Shown: positions 26,728 to 41,700, counted from the stretch's first letter. The stretch: DNA of 64,000 nucleotides from Elusimicrobiota bacterium (GCA_016191335.1 JACPOW010000011.1:1-64000); one strand, 5' to 3'. Notes: generated by a model not told the origin, from the sequence alone. Numbers and translations: made by a program.

Positions 26728-29700
26728 ACGGCTAAGGAATTGGTTCCTGAAAGCGCCGCTAGGGCAGGCGGTTTTGCTGGCCTTTGTTCAAGCGTATGGT
26801 TGGCTTTGGATACACGCCATATTCCAATTCCTTCTCTATGGTGGCGGCGGAGGAAATGGTCAGGACATGGGCCTGGGGACATCGGTTCCGGGCATTTTCT
26901 GGGCATTGGTCTGGGGTTGGGTGGTCTGCTGGCCGATTTCTCGCCGTATTATCGGTACCTCAAGCATCGCTTCCTATATCTTGGCCGATTGCATAGCGCC
27001 ATTCACTGCACTTCCGGGACTGATTCTCATCGGTGCCTTCGGGCCCGCCGGTAGTTTCAAGTTATTTAAAGCTACGTTTACACTTTTAAGTCTTGACATT
27101 TTGCCTGAAGGGCGAAAGGGTGCCAGCTTGGACCATGCGTTCATATTCCTTGGTATGTTTGTATCCGGCCTCATCGGATTCTACCTGACAGCAAGAAAAC
27201 ATAAAAAGGCATCGTCTGTTTTGAAATGTTGGATCTTGACGGCCAGCTTGTTTGCTGGTTTTTCAAAATCCAGCCATGCCTATGACATTCCCACCCACAA
27301 GACCTTCCTGACAGAGCGTGCGGCGATCCTGCTCCATAAACAGCATGGCCAGAACCATCAGGAGTTGCTTGACTGGAAATTGACTCTAATGACGGGGACT
27401 GACGCGGAAGATTCTGCAGCTATTCAGAACGCACTCGAGCACTTCTACCGTCCAACCGATGGAGTTGGGCTATGGAGCGACGCGCGTGTGCCAAAACCGT
27501 TTGATACAAGTGCCCGCAATCGCCTGCTCGGGCAAAGCCCTTTAATGCGAGGTGAAAATGCGAGTCCGTTCTTCAGCGATGCGGTGAATCAGTATAAAGC
27601 CGGCCAAAAGAGCGCTGCCTACCTGTTGCTTGGCCACGCCCTGCACTTGGCGACCCAGGACATGTTCTCGCCGCCGCACACCCACAATGACGCCCATCTC
27701 GATATAAACGATAGGTGCTATTTTGGAAGTTTTGGCTTTGATCCGATTTGTCCGCTAAATTTTGCGCAGAACAGTTTCGAAGGATGGACGGCGGACAACT
27801 TCGCCCGCAACACCGCGGACCCTCGGGCCACAGGTGCAGTTGTTGATCCCTCGGCAGGGAACTTGGTGCCGACCGTTGCGGATGTCGGGGCCCTACTCGA
27901 CCACAACGCGCAAACCACCTACAAGTCTATTCGCATCGCGGGGACCTTAAACAAAAACGCGAGCAATCCGGCGAACGGGCCGCTCGGCAAAATGTTCCCG
28001 GCCTTCGATCCGGCAGCTAATCCCAACGGCATGACCTACGAGGTTGACTCAGGAAAATGGGGCGCCTTGTTCGACGCTAATATTCCTATGCACGTCTGGA
28101 CGATCGCGGGCGTTGGAAGCATGCACGAGTCCGCAGGAGAGCAGGGAGATTCGCTCACGGATCATTGGTGGAAGGCGGAAAACTTCTCCGCCAACGACCC
28201 CGGCGAATACTACTACTTAGAGAATCCCAAGACCGCCTTCCCCCGGCAATATAACGGCGTGGCAACCAGCGGGGAAAGCCTGGCCGAACTCTGGGCGTTG
28301 GGACCGAGGGGACGCGCCCCGGAAACGGCCAAGGGCCTGATGGCGCAGTCCCAGGAGGCTTCCGCCGGCCTCATGAAGCGGTTCGCCGAATTCGTCGATC
28401 CGCTCCCGCCGGAGATAAAGATCCAAGATGGGCTGCTGAACGTCATCGCCGCCAACAACTCCACGAATGAACCCCGTCCTTACATCACCCTCACCGATCC
28501 TGTGTCCGTCGCCCAGCCCATGCCGTCAGGAATCTATAAGGCTGTCATCACGCAGGTCGGAGGACATTATTCGTCCACGCAGACATTCGGCGGCGCGCCG
28601 GACGGAGTGCTGGGACCGGACATACACACGGTTACGCCTCACACCTTCGACCACGGAACCTATATCGTCACGGCGCTCGACGGCCTCGGCAATCAGACCT
28701 CGCAGAAATTCACTATCAGCCCCTTCCCGCCGGTCGGAGATCTCAACGTCAAGAACGCCTCCACCGTGATCGACCCAATCGCGCAGACGTTCACGGCAAG
28801 CCTCCTGGTCGACCTCTTCGATCCGGCTGGCATCGCGACCGCGACTTTGACCCAGACGGCCTCTCCCGCGGACATCGTCACGAACCTCCCGGTCGACAGC
28901 AACGTTCAGGGCGCCACCGCCAGGGTCAACCCGGTCATCACCGTCCCGGAGACTTACACTCTCAGCGCGACTGACCCGGCCGGGAACACTCCCGTGAACG
29001 TCGAATTTGACGTCAGCGGCCGCAACTACGTGTCCCTGTTCTCGTTCAACTCCGAGGGGCCGGCGACGTCGGCGATGACCGGCCTGCAAAGCGTGCCCGT
29101 CCCGGATCAGCCGTCGCTGTTGGAGCTGCAAAGCGGCTCCGCCCAGGGGACTTATCTGTCGGAAGTCATTCCGACGTACCGCCCCAAGTACGTCTTCTCC
29201 GGAATCGAAGAGCTGCTCCTCGGCGCCGTCATGACCGGGGCATCGTCGGGAGGAGGGGGCTCCCTGACCTTCCCAGGTCAAATCACGACGGTCTCCATGG
29301 GCCCGCGCAGCAGCACGGCTATCGCCGCCCAATCGAGAGTCGAGATCCGCACCGCGGACGCGGCTGCGGATTTGGAGACCGGCGCGTTCCAGACGATCGC
29401 GCTTACGGCCTGGCAGGCCGTCGACAACGACTGCATTTGGACCTTCGGCTCCCCTTGCTACCAGACGATCGATCAGACGCCGGCCGCCGCGTTCCCGCTG
29501 ACCCTCAAGAAATACCATCAGGTTCGAGTCACGATGCAGAATTTCGGCGTACCGCTGTGCCTGGACACGAACTGCTCGTCGGCCTGCCCTCCAGAGAACA
29601 CCCAGTGCCACTCCTACGCCAATCCCACGTATACGCCGAAGCTGGACCGCGTCGAAGCCGCCGGGTATTCCGTGGCGCTTCAGAAAGCGTCCAGGCTCAC

Positions 29701-32700
29701 ACCCGGCACAAACGTCACTCTGACCGCGCCGGGCGCTTCGAACGTCACGCTGACGATCCCTACCATCAACCGCCTCGGAGGCCTCGTCGCCGGTCATTAC
29801 ATCGTGCCCGGGCCCTCCGACAAGAGCACGCTGCCTCTGGATCAAAGCGTCTCGATCCGCAACGAAGCGGACGTGACGGGTCCGGTCAAAATCAAGATTG
29901 ACTACGGCGAGAGCGTCGCGCTGACCATAGAGGAAGCCGCCGGGCTTACGATCATCCGTACCGACCCCGTCACGGGCTTGTCCGCGGCGATAGACGCCGT
30001 CGTGGTCAGCACGCCGGATCACACCGTCTCCGGCACGTTCGTCTTCAACGGCCCGGGCGATTTCGGCGCCTTCCAGGTCCAGTACCCGAAGATCGCGCCG
30101 CCCGCGCTCGTCGCGAGCCTCAACTGGGTCGGCGACGGTCCCGAGTTCCAAATCCTGGCCTCTCCGGGGGACCTCGCCGTCGCGAGCGTCCCACAAAGCG
30201 ACCCGCGAGTTTCGGCCGCCATCCCCGCCGCCGCGACCGCCGGACGCAGCCTCATCAGCAACGTCTACCAGACCCAGACGAGCGCCGCCGCCTTCCAGCC
30301 GGCCGGCGCCGTCGTCTTCCGTTATAACTCCGCCTCGCCGGCGATGCAGTCGGTGATTCCCGCCTCCTTGAAGGTCTACCAACTCGACGCGACCCTCGGC
30401 GCCTTCGTCCTGCTTTCGCCTCAGGTCCTCGACCAGACGGCCCAGAGTATCACGGTCAACGTCAGCACGCCCGGCATCTACGCGATTTTCGGCAGTCCGC
30501 AGTCGACGCTGACGCCGACTTCGGGCGTCGCGGGCGCGCCGTTTACGATCAACGGCAGCGGCTTCGGCCCCTTCGCCGGAAGCAGCACGCGCGTCCGTTT
30601 CGGCGTCGCGGGCTCCACGGCGGCAGTGTCGCTCTGGAGCAACACCAGGATTGAGGCCTCGGTTCCGGACATCTCGACCGGCGCCTATGCGGTGTTCGTC
30701 GAGCGCCAGAGCAGCACCACGCTCACGACGCTTTCGGCCGGGACCTTTACGGTCATCGTCCCCGCCGTCTCGAGCGGGCCGGTCCTGGCGCTGGCTCCGC
30801 GCGACGGCGGCACCGTGAACGCCTCGACGCCGACGATCGTTGCGGCTTACGCCTCAGCGGTCGGCGTGGACACGGCGACGGTTCGTCTCGCCCTGGACGG
30901 CGTGGACGTGACGAGCCTGGCGGTCGTGACGTCCCTCTCCGCGACTTTCGTTCCCACGGAAGCGCTGGCTGAGGGCACGCACACGGTGACGGCCGGCGTC
31001 TTGGATTCGGAGGCCAACGCCGCGGCGTCGACCGCCACGTTCCTCGTCGATACGATTCCGCCCGCAACGACGCTTTCTATCGGCGGTCAACCGGCGGCCG
31101 CCATCTCGACGAGCGTATTCACCACGGCGGTGTTCTCGCTTTCAGCCGCGGATGCGGGCTCCGGGGTCGCCGAAACCGAATTATTCCTCGATGTCGATGC
31201 CGCCTCGTGCGATCTCAGCTCCTATGATCCCGACGCGGCACCCGGCAGCTGCGCCAACCCGTTCTATGACGGCCCCTTCACGCTGGCGCCCGGAACCCAC
31301 ACGGTCTCCTTCTTCTCATACGACGCGGCCGACAACGACGAAAGCTTGAACGCGTTGGCCGTGACCGCCGTCGCGCCCGCTCCACCCACCTTGACCCTGA
31401 CGCCCGTCGACGGCAGCACCGTGTCGACGACGATGCCGATGCTCGCCGCCTCATACGCCGCCGGCGACTACGCCCTCAGCACGGCATCCGTCCGCCTCGC
31501 CCTGGACGGCGTGGATGTGACGACGCAGGCGATCATAACGCTTTCGTCCGCGACGCACGTCCCGCAAGCGGCGCTCGCGCAAGGCACGCACACGCTCACG
31601 TCCTCGGTTTCCGATGTTTTGGGCGTAACGGTCAACGCGGCCTCGAGATTCCTCATCGACACGATCGCTCCCGCTACGGCGCTCCAGGTCAACGGACTTG
31701 CCGCCTCCGCGACGAGCCTCACCGTGATTTCGACGGATACGATCGGATTCGCGGCCGCGGACGCGGGCAGCGGCGTCTTCGAGACGCTCTACGCCCTCGA
31801 TGGGGCGAGCCCGGCGGTATTCACCTCGACCTTCAGCCTCAGCGCCGGTACGCACACTTTGGCCTACCACAGCGCGGACAAGGCGGGGAACCTCGAGTCC
31901 TCCGCCGACGCCTTCCTCACCGTGCTCGAGATCGACACGACGCCGCCGAGTCTAGCTCTGTCGCCCATCGACGGCAGCACCATCAATACTCCCACGCCGC
32001 TACTCTTGGCTCTTTACGCGGACTCGGGGCGCGGGCTGAATACAGCTTCATTCCAGCTGAGCATCGACGGGATCGACGTGACCACCCAGAGCCTCGTGAG
32101 TCTCACGTCGGCGACGTTCGTCCCGAGCGCCGCGTTGGCGCAGGGCGCCCATACGGTCGCGGCCTCGGTGGCCGATTTCGCAGGCAACCTGTCATCGGCA
32201 ACGGCAACATTTAATATCGACAGTGTGCCGCCCCTGACGAGCCTTGTGATCGGCGCGCCGCAGTTCAGCTCGAACACCGTATTCATCGCGGCCGTCACCC
32301 CGATCGGCTTCACGGTCTCCGACGAGGCTCAGACGTCTTACGCGGTGGACTCCGGCTCATTCACGGTCTTCAGCGGGACTTTCACGCTGAGCGCGGAAGG
32401 GGAACACCTCGTCCAGTACTTCAGCACGGACTTTTTCGGCAACGTCGAAGCCGTCCAGCCGAGCACAATGACGGTCGACGCGACGGCGCCCGTCTCGGCG
32501 TTTGAGGTGATTGGATCGAGCCTCGAGGATTCTGGGCGCGTCGTCCTTTCGACCGACTCCGTCCTGAGCCTGTCGGCCGCGGATCCCGTGTCCGGCGGCG
32601 TCGCCTCAGGGGTGGGGGACATCCTCTACTCTCTGGACGGCGGCGACCCTCTGTCCTACGCGGCGCCGTTCTCGCTCTCTGTCGGGACGCACGTCGTTCG

Positions 32701-35700
32701 CTTCCATGCCGTGGACCGGGTGGCAAACGCCGAGACCGTGCGCACGGCGACGGTCGCCGTCCAGGAGCGCCCCTTCGACGTCCGGCCGCCGCGCACTACT
32801 TTGGCCGCGGGCTTCCCAAGCTATTCCTCGACGACGCTCTACGGCGCAAACGGCACGCCTTTCTCCCTGGCAACAGCCGACGACGCGCTCACGGTCGGCG
32901 ACGGGACGGGCAAGGGCGCGGCGCGCAGCTTCCTGTCCATTGACGCGGAGGCGTTCGCCCTCTACGCCGGCACCTTCCCCGTTGTCGGGGAGGGCTCACA
33001 TTCGATTTCCTTTTATAGCGAGGATGCGGACGGCAACTCGGAGACCGCGCAGAGCGCGGCGGTCGGCATCGACCTCACGGCGCCGGTGACGCGCGTGGAA
33101 GTCATCGGCTCCAGCGTGACGGACGCACAAGGCCGCGTGATCGTCTCGACGGACACCCTCTTGGCCTTGATCGCGAGCGATCCCGTTTCCGCCGGCATCG
33201 CTTCGGGAAGCGGGACGATCTTCTACGCCGTGGACGCCGGCACTGAAGCGGCGTATGGCGCGCCGTTCATGCTGTCGGCGGGAACGCACACGCTGTATTA
33301 CCGCGCACAGGACCGTGTAGCCAACTTCGAGGGCCTGCGGTCCGCCTCTTTCATGGCGGTGGCTCAGGACACTACAACCGCGCCTTCCCGCGTGCTGAAC
33401 CTCGCTGCCTTCTCGACGGGATACTACAGCATGCGGGTTCTCTGGACGGCTCCCGGCGATATCGGCGAGTTCGGACAAGCCTTGGCGTACGACCTTCGCG
33501 TCGCGACGTTCCCGATCAACGACTTGAATTTCGTCTCCGCGACCCCCGTGACGGCCGCTCCGCCGCAGTCCTTCGGCTTCTCCGAGGCCGCGGCGTTCAA
33601 TGCGGCCGAGCCCGGCCGCTTCTATTACTTCGCGCTCAAAACCATCAACCACTCCGGGCAGGTGAGCCCGCTCTCCAATGTCGCCCAATCGTACTCCGGC
33701 GATTTCTTCGCCGCGCTCGATCCCGACGGCCGCCTGTGGCAGCTCGACGCCAACCAGAACAGCCTCAATCTCACCCGCTACCTGGGAACCAACGACCAGT
33801 CCAGCAGCATCAACGACTTCCTCCCTTGGGGCTCGACGAGCCGCGCCCTGGGCTTCGACGCGGACGGCGGCGCCTACGTCTTCCTCACCATCGGCGGCGC
33901 GCAGCAGCAGGACAAGCCCCGCGCCGTCCTCTATACCGCCGATTCCGACGGCGTCTTCCTCTCTAGCCGGCCCTTCTTCGCCATCGGCGGCCAGCAGTCG
34001 GCCCTCAACCAGGCGCCCGGCGTCAATCTCGCGGCCTCCGTCGACGTCGACGGCATCGTCTGGGTCGCCGGCGACGCGGGCGGCTCAGGCCAGAACGTGG
34101 GCCTGTGGAAGGTCGACGCGTCCGGCCTGAACCTGGCGGGCCTCTCCTCCGGAGCCACGGCTCACGCGGTGCTCGCACTCGGCGGCGGGCCGGTGTGGAT
34201 GACGGGCACCGACGGCGAGCTCGTGTTCTGGCGCCACGACCCGGCGAGCGGGGACATGACGCGCTACCATTGGACCAACACCTTGGGTGCTGCTGGCAGC
34301 GGCGGGCGCGCCCTCGTCGAGACGGTCTCCGGTTCCGTGTGGATCGGCGGCTGGGCCAACACCGCCGCGGGCAGGAAGGCGGCGCTGTGGCGCTGGGAAA
34401 ACGGCGTCATCGAGCTCGTGGCGACCTCGACCGGCGTCTACTCCGACGAGGCCTTGGGCCTCGACCTCGACGCGTCGGGCCGCTTCTGGCTCTCCGGGCG
34501 CGCCCAGGTCGACGGCGCGGGCGCGATCAGTCACGCCTTCTGGACGTATGCTTCGGGCGGCGGCGGCAGCGAACTCGCACTCGCGGGGCTCGACGCTAGC
34601 GTGCCGACACGGCTCGACTTCGGGGTCGGCAACGCGCTCTCGCTCGCGCGCGGCCAGGCTTGGGGAATAGCCGGACCCTCGCCCTTCGGCACGCGCTCGC
34701 GCACCTTGGGCTTCGGCCAGCTCACCGGCAGCGTGACCTACGCGCCCGGCTTCACTGGCGGGAAGGTCGCTTTCTTCACGAGCCCCACCGCCAACTTCGA
34801 CAGCGAGGTCTCACTCTTCACGCTACTCGACGCGCCTGCCGCCGGGACCTCGTTCGACTACACCCTCGAAGGCCTGCCCGCGCCCGCCACCTACTACCTC
34901 GCCGCAGTCTACGATCTGTCGGGAACAGTGACGGCCGGCGGCGAGAACCCCGCCCCCGGCGACCCGCTCGGCGCGGCGTTGACGCCCGCCTTCCTGCCGT
35001 TTGGCGGCGCCGCGTCCGTCGCCTCGATTGCGATGACGCCCGATACCACCGATCCGACCTTGGCCCTGCTCTCGCCGGTGTCGGGATCGACGATGACCGC
35101 GTCCTTGTTCACCATCTCCGGCACAGCCGCCGACGAGCATCTCGTCGGTGAGCTCAAGGTCGCCCTGGAGAACCTCGCCGACGGCTCCTGGTGGAACCCG
35201 CAAATGAGCACGTTCACCGCCGGTGGAGAGCCCCTCTACGGCATCCAAGTCGTGCGCTACGGCCGCGCCGACGCGTTCGCCTGGTCCGTCGACATGCTCA
35301 CGCTGCGGCAAGCCGTCGTCCCCGGCAAGTCCTATCGCGTCCACGCCCAGGTTTCAGACGTCTCCGGACACTCCGTCTCGGCCTCCGCGTCGCTGGTCGT
35401 CATCAGCACAGAGATTCCGTCCATCTCCACGCGCGCCGCCTCGCTCGCGATGAGCCGCGACGCGGCCGGCAACTTCTGGGTCGTCACCCAGGACTTCCTC
35501 GAAGAGCGCCCGGTCGAGTTCACCTTGCGCAAGTACGACGCGACGGGATTTGCCGTCTCCTCGACGACCTTACCCGGCGCCACCGCGGAAGGCAGCTTCG
35601 GCGTCGCCTTCGACTCCGCCGGAAACGCCTGGGTGGGGGGAAGCGCCTCCGGACCCAACGGCGCCGCGCTTGCCCTCTGGAAAGTGGACGCCACCGGCAA

Positions 35701-38700
35701 CGTCCTGCTCGCCTCAACGTCCATCCTCAATCCCAACGGGCCTCTCTTCAACGGAGGCATCGCCGTCGACGCCTCCGGCAACGCCTGGGTCTCGGGGGCC
35801 GAGGCCACCGGCCCCAATCTCACCTTCCGCCACGGCCTCTGGAAGTTCGACGCGAACGCGGCCCTCGTCGCGGGTTATCCCGCTTACTTCCAGCGTACCG
35901 AAGGCGCTCTCAACGGCGTCCTCGACGGCGGTCTTGCGACCGCCATCGACCCCGCGGGCGATATCTGGTCGGCGGGCGTCAGCTCGAACCCCGTCACCGG
36001 ACGCCTCGACCTGGCGTTATGGAAGCACGATCCCTCCGGCGCAATTCTCTCCGGCTTCCCCGTCTACCGCCCCGCCGCTTTCCTCGACATCCAAGGCGAG
36101 GGGGGTGCGGAACTCGGCATGACCATCAGCCCCGCTGGCACCGTCTGGGTCGCCGCCTCGCAAGCCTACCCGCCCTTCCAGGCCGCCGACATGGCGCTGC
36201 TGCGCTACGACCTCTCAGGCGTGCTCGTGTCCTCGAGTCTGTGGCACTCCGCAGACCAGTCCGTCGTCCAGGGCCGGGGCGTCGCGCTTGACCCCGCCGG
36301 AAATCCCTTCGTCATCGGCTCGCTGCGCCCTGGGTCGAACAACTCGCTGAATGCGTTGTGGAAGTACTCCGCCTCGGGAACCCTCGCAGCCGGCTACCCC
36401 AAGGCCATCGCCAACGGCGACGACCGTTCGCTCGCCGTCGACGGCGCCGCCACGCCCTGGATAGTCAATCAGGCTCGCCCCCAGGTCTTCGGCTCCACCT
36501 CAACCATCGCCGGCGCCTCCGGCCCCGGTTACTTCGCCACCGCCGGATTCTCGAATCTGTCTGGGACCCTCTCTTATCCCGCCGGCTTCGCCGCCGGCTC
36601 CACGGTCTCATTGGTCGTCTCTCGTGACGGCTTCGACAGCGATCCCGCCTTCTTCCCGCTCGTTGCTCCCGGCGGACCCAGCCTTCCGTACTCCGTCAGC
36701 CTATTGGCGCCCGCCACTTATCAGATCCTCGCCTTTGTCGGCGTGGATCCCGAAAACCTCGCCCCCGGCACCCCCGTCGGCGTCTACGCCCATTACGCCG
36801 AGGTCGCGCTTACCACCGCCGCTCCCACGACCGGCGTCGACTTCGCTTTCTACATCGACACCACTCCGCCCGTCTCAGCGTTCAGCTTCGTCGCCGGCTC
36901 AACGCTCACGGCGCTTGCCACCATCCAAGGCACCGCCGCCGACGACACCGCCCTCATCGGCCCCATGCGCCTGGCCGCCCAGGACCTGGACAACGGCCTC
37001 TGGTGGGACGCATCCAAACAGGACTGGGTCGTCAGCACCGGCCCGATCTACAAGCTCATCGGCGCCGGAAGCCTGCCCGGCCCGCTCGATTATCGCCGTT
37101 GGACCGTCGACGCCCGCGCCGGCTCGCCTCTGAGCGCCGACTACGGCTTCGGCGGCTTCAGCGACTTCCTGCCCTATGGGCACTCCTTCGCGCTCCACGA
37201 GAAGCAGATCGATATCGCGGGCAATGAGCAGTTTATCCCCGCGGTCAGCTCCTTCGTCTGGCGCGGCGCCAACGGCGCCTTCGGGCCGCCCGACGCCGTC
37301 GGCGACCTCTCCGTATTCAACGTCAGCTTCACTTCCGCTTCGCTCAGCTGGACCGCCCCGGGCGAGCACCAGAACATCGGCCAGGCGCTCGCCTACGACC
37401 TGCGCTACACCACCGCGGCGAACTACAACTTCTCGACTGAGTTCAGCTCATACACCGCCGCCGTCGGCCTGCCGGAGCCGCCTCCGGCGTACCAAAACTC
37501 GTCCTTCACCCTCACCGGACTGCTTCCCGGCAAGCGCTACTTCCTCGCGCTTAAGACCTTCAACCACGAAGGCGGCCTCAGCGGGCTCTCCAACGTCAGG
37601 CAGTTCGAGACCATCCCGTCTCAACTGACCTCGATCGCCGTGACGCCGTCCTCGGCATCCGTTCTCACGGGGACCACGGAGCAGTTTGCGGCTATCGGGT
37701 CATTCACCGACGGTTCTACTCAGGCCGTCATCGCCGTCTGGTCGAGCGACGCGCCCACAGTGGCGACCGTCACGGCCTCAGGTCTCGTCACCGCGCTTGC
37801 GACCGGAACCGCTCAAATCACCGCCTCATCGGGCTCCATCAACGGCCAAGCGGCCTTCACGGTGACAGCCCCTACGGAACCCGCCGACTCTATCGCGCCG
37901 GTCGTCTCGCTCGCCTTCTCGACGCCGAGCTTCACGGCTTCCGGCGGCCTAGTGACCATCGGAACGCAGGCCTTGGTCTCGCTGTACGCGGTGGACCCTT
38001 CGTCGGATACGCCCGTCTCGGGAGTAGCGCAGATCCTCTACGCGGTAGACTCGACGACGCCGAGCCTGGTTTACGCCGCTCCGTTCACCTTGGCGGCGGG
38101 CTCTCATACGGTCTACTTCTCGGCGACCGACGTTGCGGGCAACGCGTCCGCCGTCTCCTCGACGGCGCTGACGGCGTCCGAGAGCCCGTTCGTAGGCGCC
38201 TTCTCGCCTTCGAGCGGTCCGATCGGGATCGGCTATTCGTTGGGAGGCTTCGGCTTCGGGACGTATGGGGGAACCGCCACGCGGGTCAAGTTCGGCGTCA
38301 GCACGACTCCGGTGTCGGTGTGGAACGACGCGTCGATCATCGGCACGGTGCCGGGTCTGTCCACGGGGACCTATGCGGTCACGGTCGAGCGGCTGTCGGG
38401 CTCCACCTTGACGATCTCGTCCGCGGGAACGTATACGGTCACGCCGGTGATCCCGTCGCTGTCGATCACTTCCGGCCCTATCGGCCTGCCGTTCACGCTG
38501 ACGGGAACCGGATTCGGGACCTACTCGGGCGCCAACTCGCGCGTGCTGTTCGCGGGGGCCACCGCGCCGATCTCGGTCTGGAACGACTCGACCATCCAGG
38601 GAACAATCCCCGGGGTTGCGGCCGGGACGACGACGGTGGTCGTCGAGCGGCAGACGACGGACGGGTTCGTGTCGGCCAGCGAGCCGCTGCCCTTCACGGT

Positions 38701-41700
38701 GACCGTACCGAGCATTACGGCGCTCAGTCCGTCGTCGGCGCCGATCGGAGCCGCGTTCACGCTGACGGGTTTCTCGTTCGGCAATTACGCCGGGACGAAC
38801 ACGAACGTGCTGTTCGACGGGGCGACCTCGCCGATCGCGGTGTGGAACGACAATACGATCACCGGCACCGTGCCCGGCGGCCTGGCCCCCGGTGCGCATG
38901 AATTGATCGTCGAGCGCCGCACGTCCGACGGAGGAGTCTCGCGCTCCGGCGGCGACGTTTTCATCGTGCAGGGCTTAGCACTCGCGACGATTGCTCCCTC
39001 CATCGGCGCCATCGGCATACCGTTCACTTTGACGGGCACGGGCTTCGGCGCCTACTTGGGAGCCAACAGCCGGGTGAAGTTCGGAGTGAGCACGGCGGCG
39101 GTGTCGGTGTGGAACGACACGACGATCTCGGGCACGGTGCCGACCTTGGCGACGGGCGCCTACACGGTCACCGTCGAGCGCCAGCAAGGGGCCGATGTAT
39201 CGGTCAGCAACGCCTCGACCTTCACCGTGATCGAGCTTTCGATCGCGTCGGTCGCGCCCTCGTCGGGTCCCATCGGCACGGTCTTCACGTTGTCGGGCGC
39301 GGGCTTCGGGCCTTACGCCGGGGTCAACACCTTCCTCCTGCTCGGCGGAGCGACCACGCCCATCACCGTGTGGAACGACACCACCATCACGGCCACGGTG
39401 CCCGGTCTCCTGACTCAAGGCGTCAAAGAACTCGTAGCGGTGCGCCGCAACACGGACGGAGGCTTGTCGGCCTCGAACACGGCCTATTTCGAGGTGACGG
39501 GCCTGAGCATCGCCGCGATCTCTCCTTCCACCGGAGCGATCGGCATTCCGTTCACGATCACCGGCAGCGAGTTCGGCACCTACCTGGGGGCGAACTCGCG
39601 CGTGCGCTTCGGAGTCAGCACGGCGGCGATCTCGGTCTGGAACAATACGACGATTACGGGCACAGTGCCGACCTTGGCGACGGGCGCCTACGCGGTGACC
39701 GTCGAGCGCCAGCAAGGAGCCGACGTGTCGGTCAGCAACGCCTCCACCTTCACCGTGATAGAGCTTTCGATCGCCTCGGTGGCGCCCTCGTCCGGCCCCA
39801 TCGGCACGGTCTTCACCTTGTCGGGCGAGGGTTTCGGGCCGTACGCCGGGGTCAACACCTTCCTCTTGCTCGGGGGGGCGACCACGCCCATCTCCGTGTG
39901 GAACGATACGACCATCACGGCTACGATCCCCGGAGGTCTGACGCCGGGCGTGAAGGAACTCGTGGCCGCGCGCCGCAACACGGACGGCGGCCTGTCGATC
40001 TCGAACACGGCCTACCTCGAGGTGACGGGCATGAGCATCGCTTCGGTGTCGCCGTCCACCGGGCCCATCGGGGTTCCCTTCACGATCAAGGGCAGCCAGT
40101 TCGGCGTCTACCTTGGGGCCAACTCGCGCGTACGCTTCGGCGTGAGCACGGCGGCGGTGTCGGTGTGGAACGACACGACGATCTCGGGCACTTTGCCGGC
40201 CCTGGCCACGGGCACGCACGCGGTCGTCGTCGAGCGCCAACAGGGAACGGACGTAACGCTGAGCGATTACTCCTCTTTCACGGTCACGGAGCTGGCCGTC
40301 GGAACGTTGACGCCCTCGTCCGGGCCCATCGGCGTGGCCTTCACAATCACGGGAGAGCATTTCGGGCCCTACGCGGGGACCAACACGCGCCTGCTCCTTG
40401 GCGGGACGACCGTGGCCGTCGCGGTGTGGAACGACACGACGATCACCGGCTCCGTGCCCAACCTCGAGGCCGGCAGCCAGCCTCTGTGGCTCGAGCGCAA
40501 GTCGGGTACGGGCGTGCAGTCGAGCGCCACCGCCTACTTCCTGGTGACGACGCCTGAGGTGGCGACGTTGGTTCCTTCGTCGGCGCCCATCGGCGCGCCT
40601 TTCTCGATTACCGGGAACAACTTCGGCCCGTATGCCGGAACCAATACACGGGTCACGTTCAACGGCGTGTCCGCCCCGATCTCGGTGTGGAACGACCACG
40701 CGATCTCGGGCACGGTGCCCGGGGCCGTCTCGACCGGGCCCGCCGTGCTCGTCGTCGAGCGGGCGGCGGGGGCGGGCGTGTCGCAGAGCGCTACGCAGGC
40801 CTTCGAGGTCCTGCTCCCCGTCATCAGCACGGTCACGCCCGGCTTCGGCCCAGCGGGAACGGTCGTGACCTTGACCGGCCACGGCTTCGGCCCGTATGCG
40901 GGCACGGCGACCAAGCTCCTGGTGGGCGGCAGCACGGTGGCGGTGTCGGTGTGGAACGACACGACCATCCGCTGGACCGTAACAGCGGCATACCCCGACG
41001 GCGACTACGCCTTGGTGGTGCGGCGCACGCCCGTGGGGGGGACCGTGGACAGCGACTCGGCGACCTTCACGGTGGGAACGGGCTACAGCGGCGCCTCGTT
41101 CGGCTTCGCTTCGACGCTCTCCCTGGCGGCGCAGCCTGACGTCAACTTCGAGGGCGGCTTGAACCTGCCGGTCGACGAGGGCGGCCGCGTCGAAACGGCG
41201 TCCAAGGCCGCGGTGGACGTGCCTCCGAACGCGCTGGAGGAGGACACGGAGATCACGCTCAAGCGCCTGCCCAAAGACGGCCTGCGCTCGGCCTCAGCCG
41301 AGGACGGCAAGAAGAGCGCGGCGGGCGAGGCCATCGAATTCGGCCCCGAGGGCACTCAATTCAACACGCCGGTGACTATCGAGCTCCCCTATGACCCTGC
41401 GCTTGTCGCCGACGAGCGCGCGCTGGCCGTCCACTATTTCAATCCACTGCGGCGCGCCTGGGAGGCCCTGCCGAGCGTCGTGGACCGCGCGCGCCGCGTC
41501 GTCAAGGCTCAGACCACTCATTTCTCGATCTATCAGCCCATGGATCTGGCGCCGACCGTCGCCTCGCAGGACGAATTCGCCTTGCGTGACTTCTACGCCT
41601 TCCCAAATCCGTCACGCGACGGCTCGGCGGTCACCTTCCGCATCCAGACCGGCCTGGCCGACACGGTCGAGCTGCGAGTCTACGACCTGTCGGGTCGAAA

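Noticed and set aside
38190..41085. CRISPR-like periodicity in the TIG array
   Set aside because: The period is about 260 nt and in frame with protein domains; there are no short direct repeats with unique spacers and no cas genes in the window.
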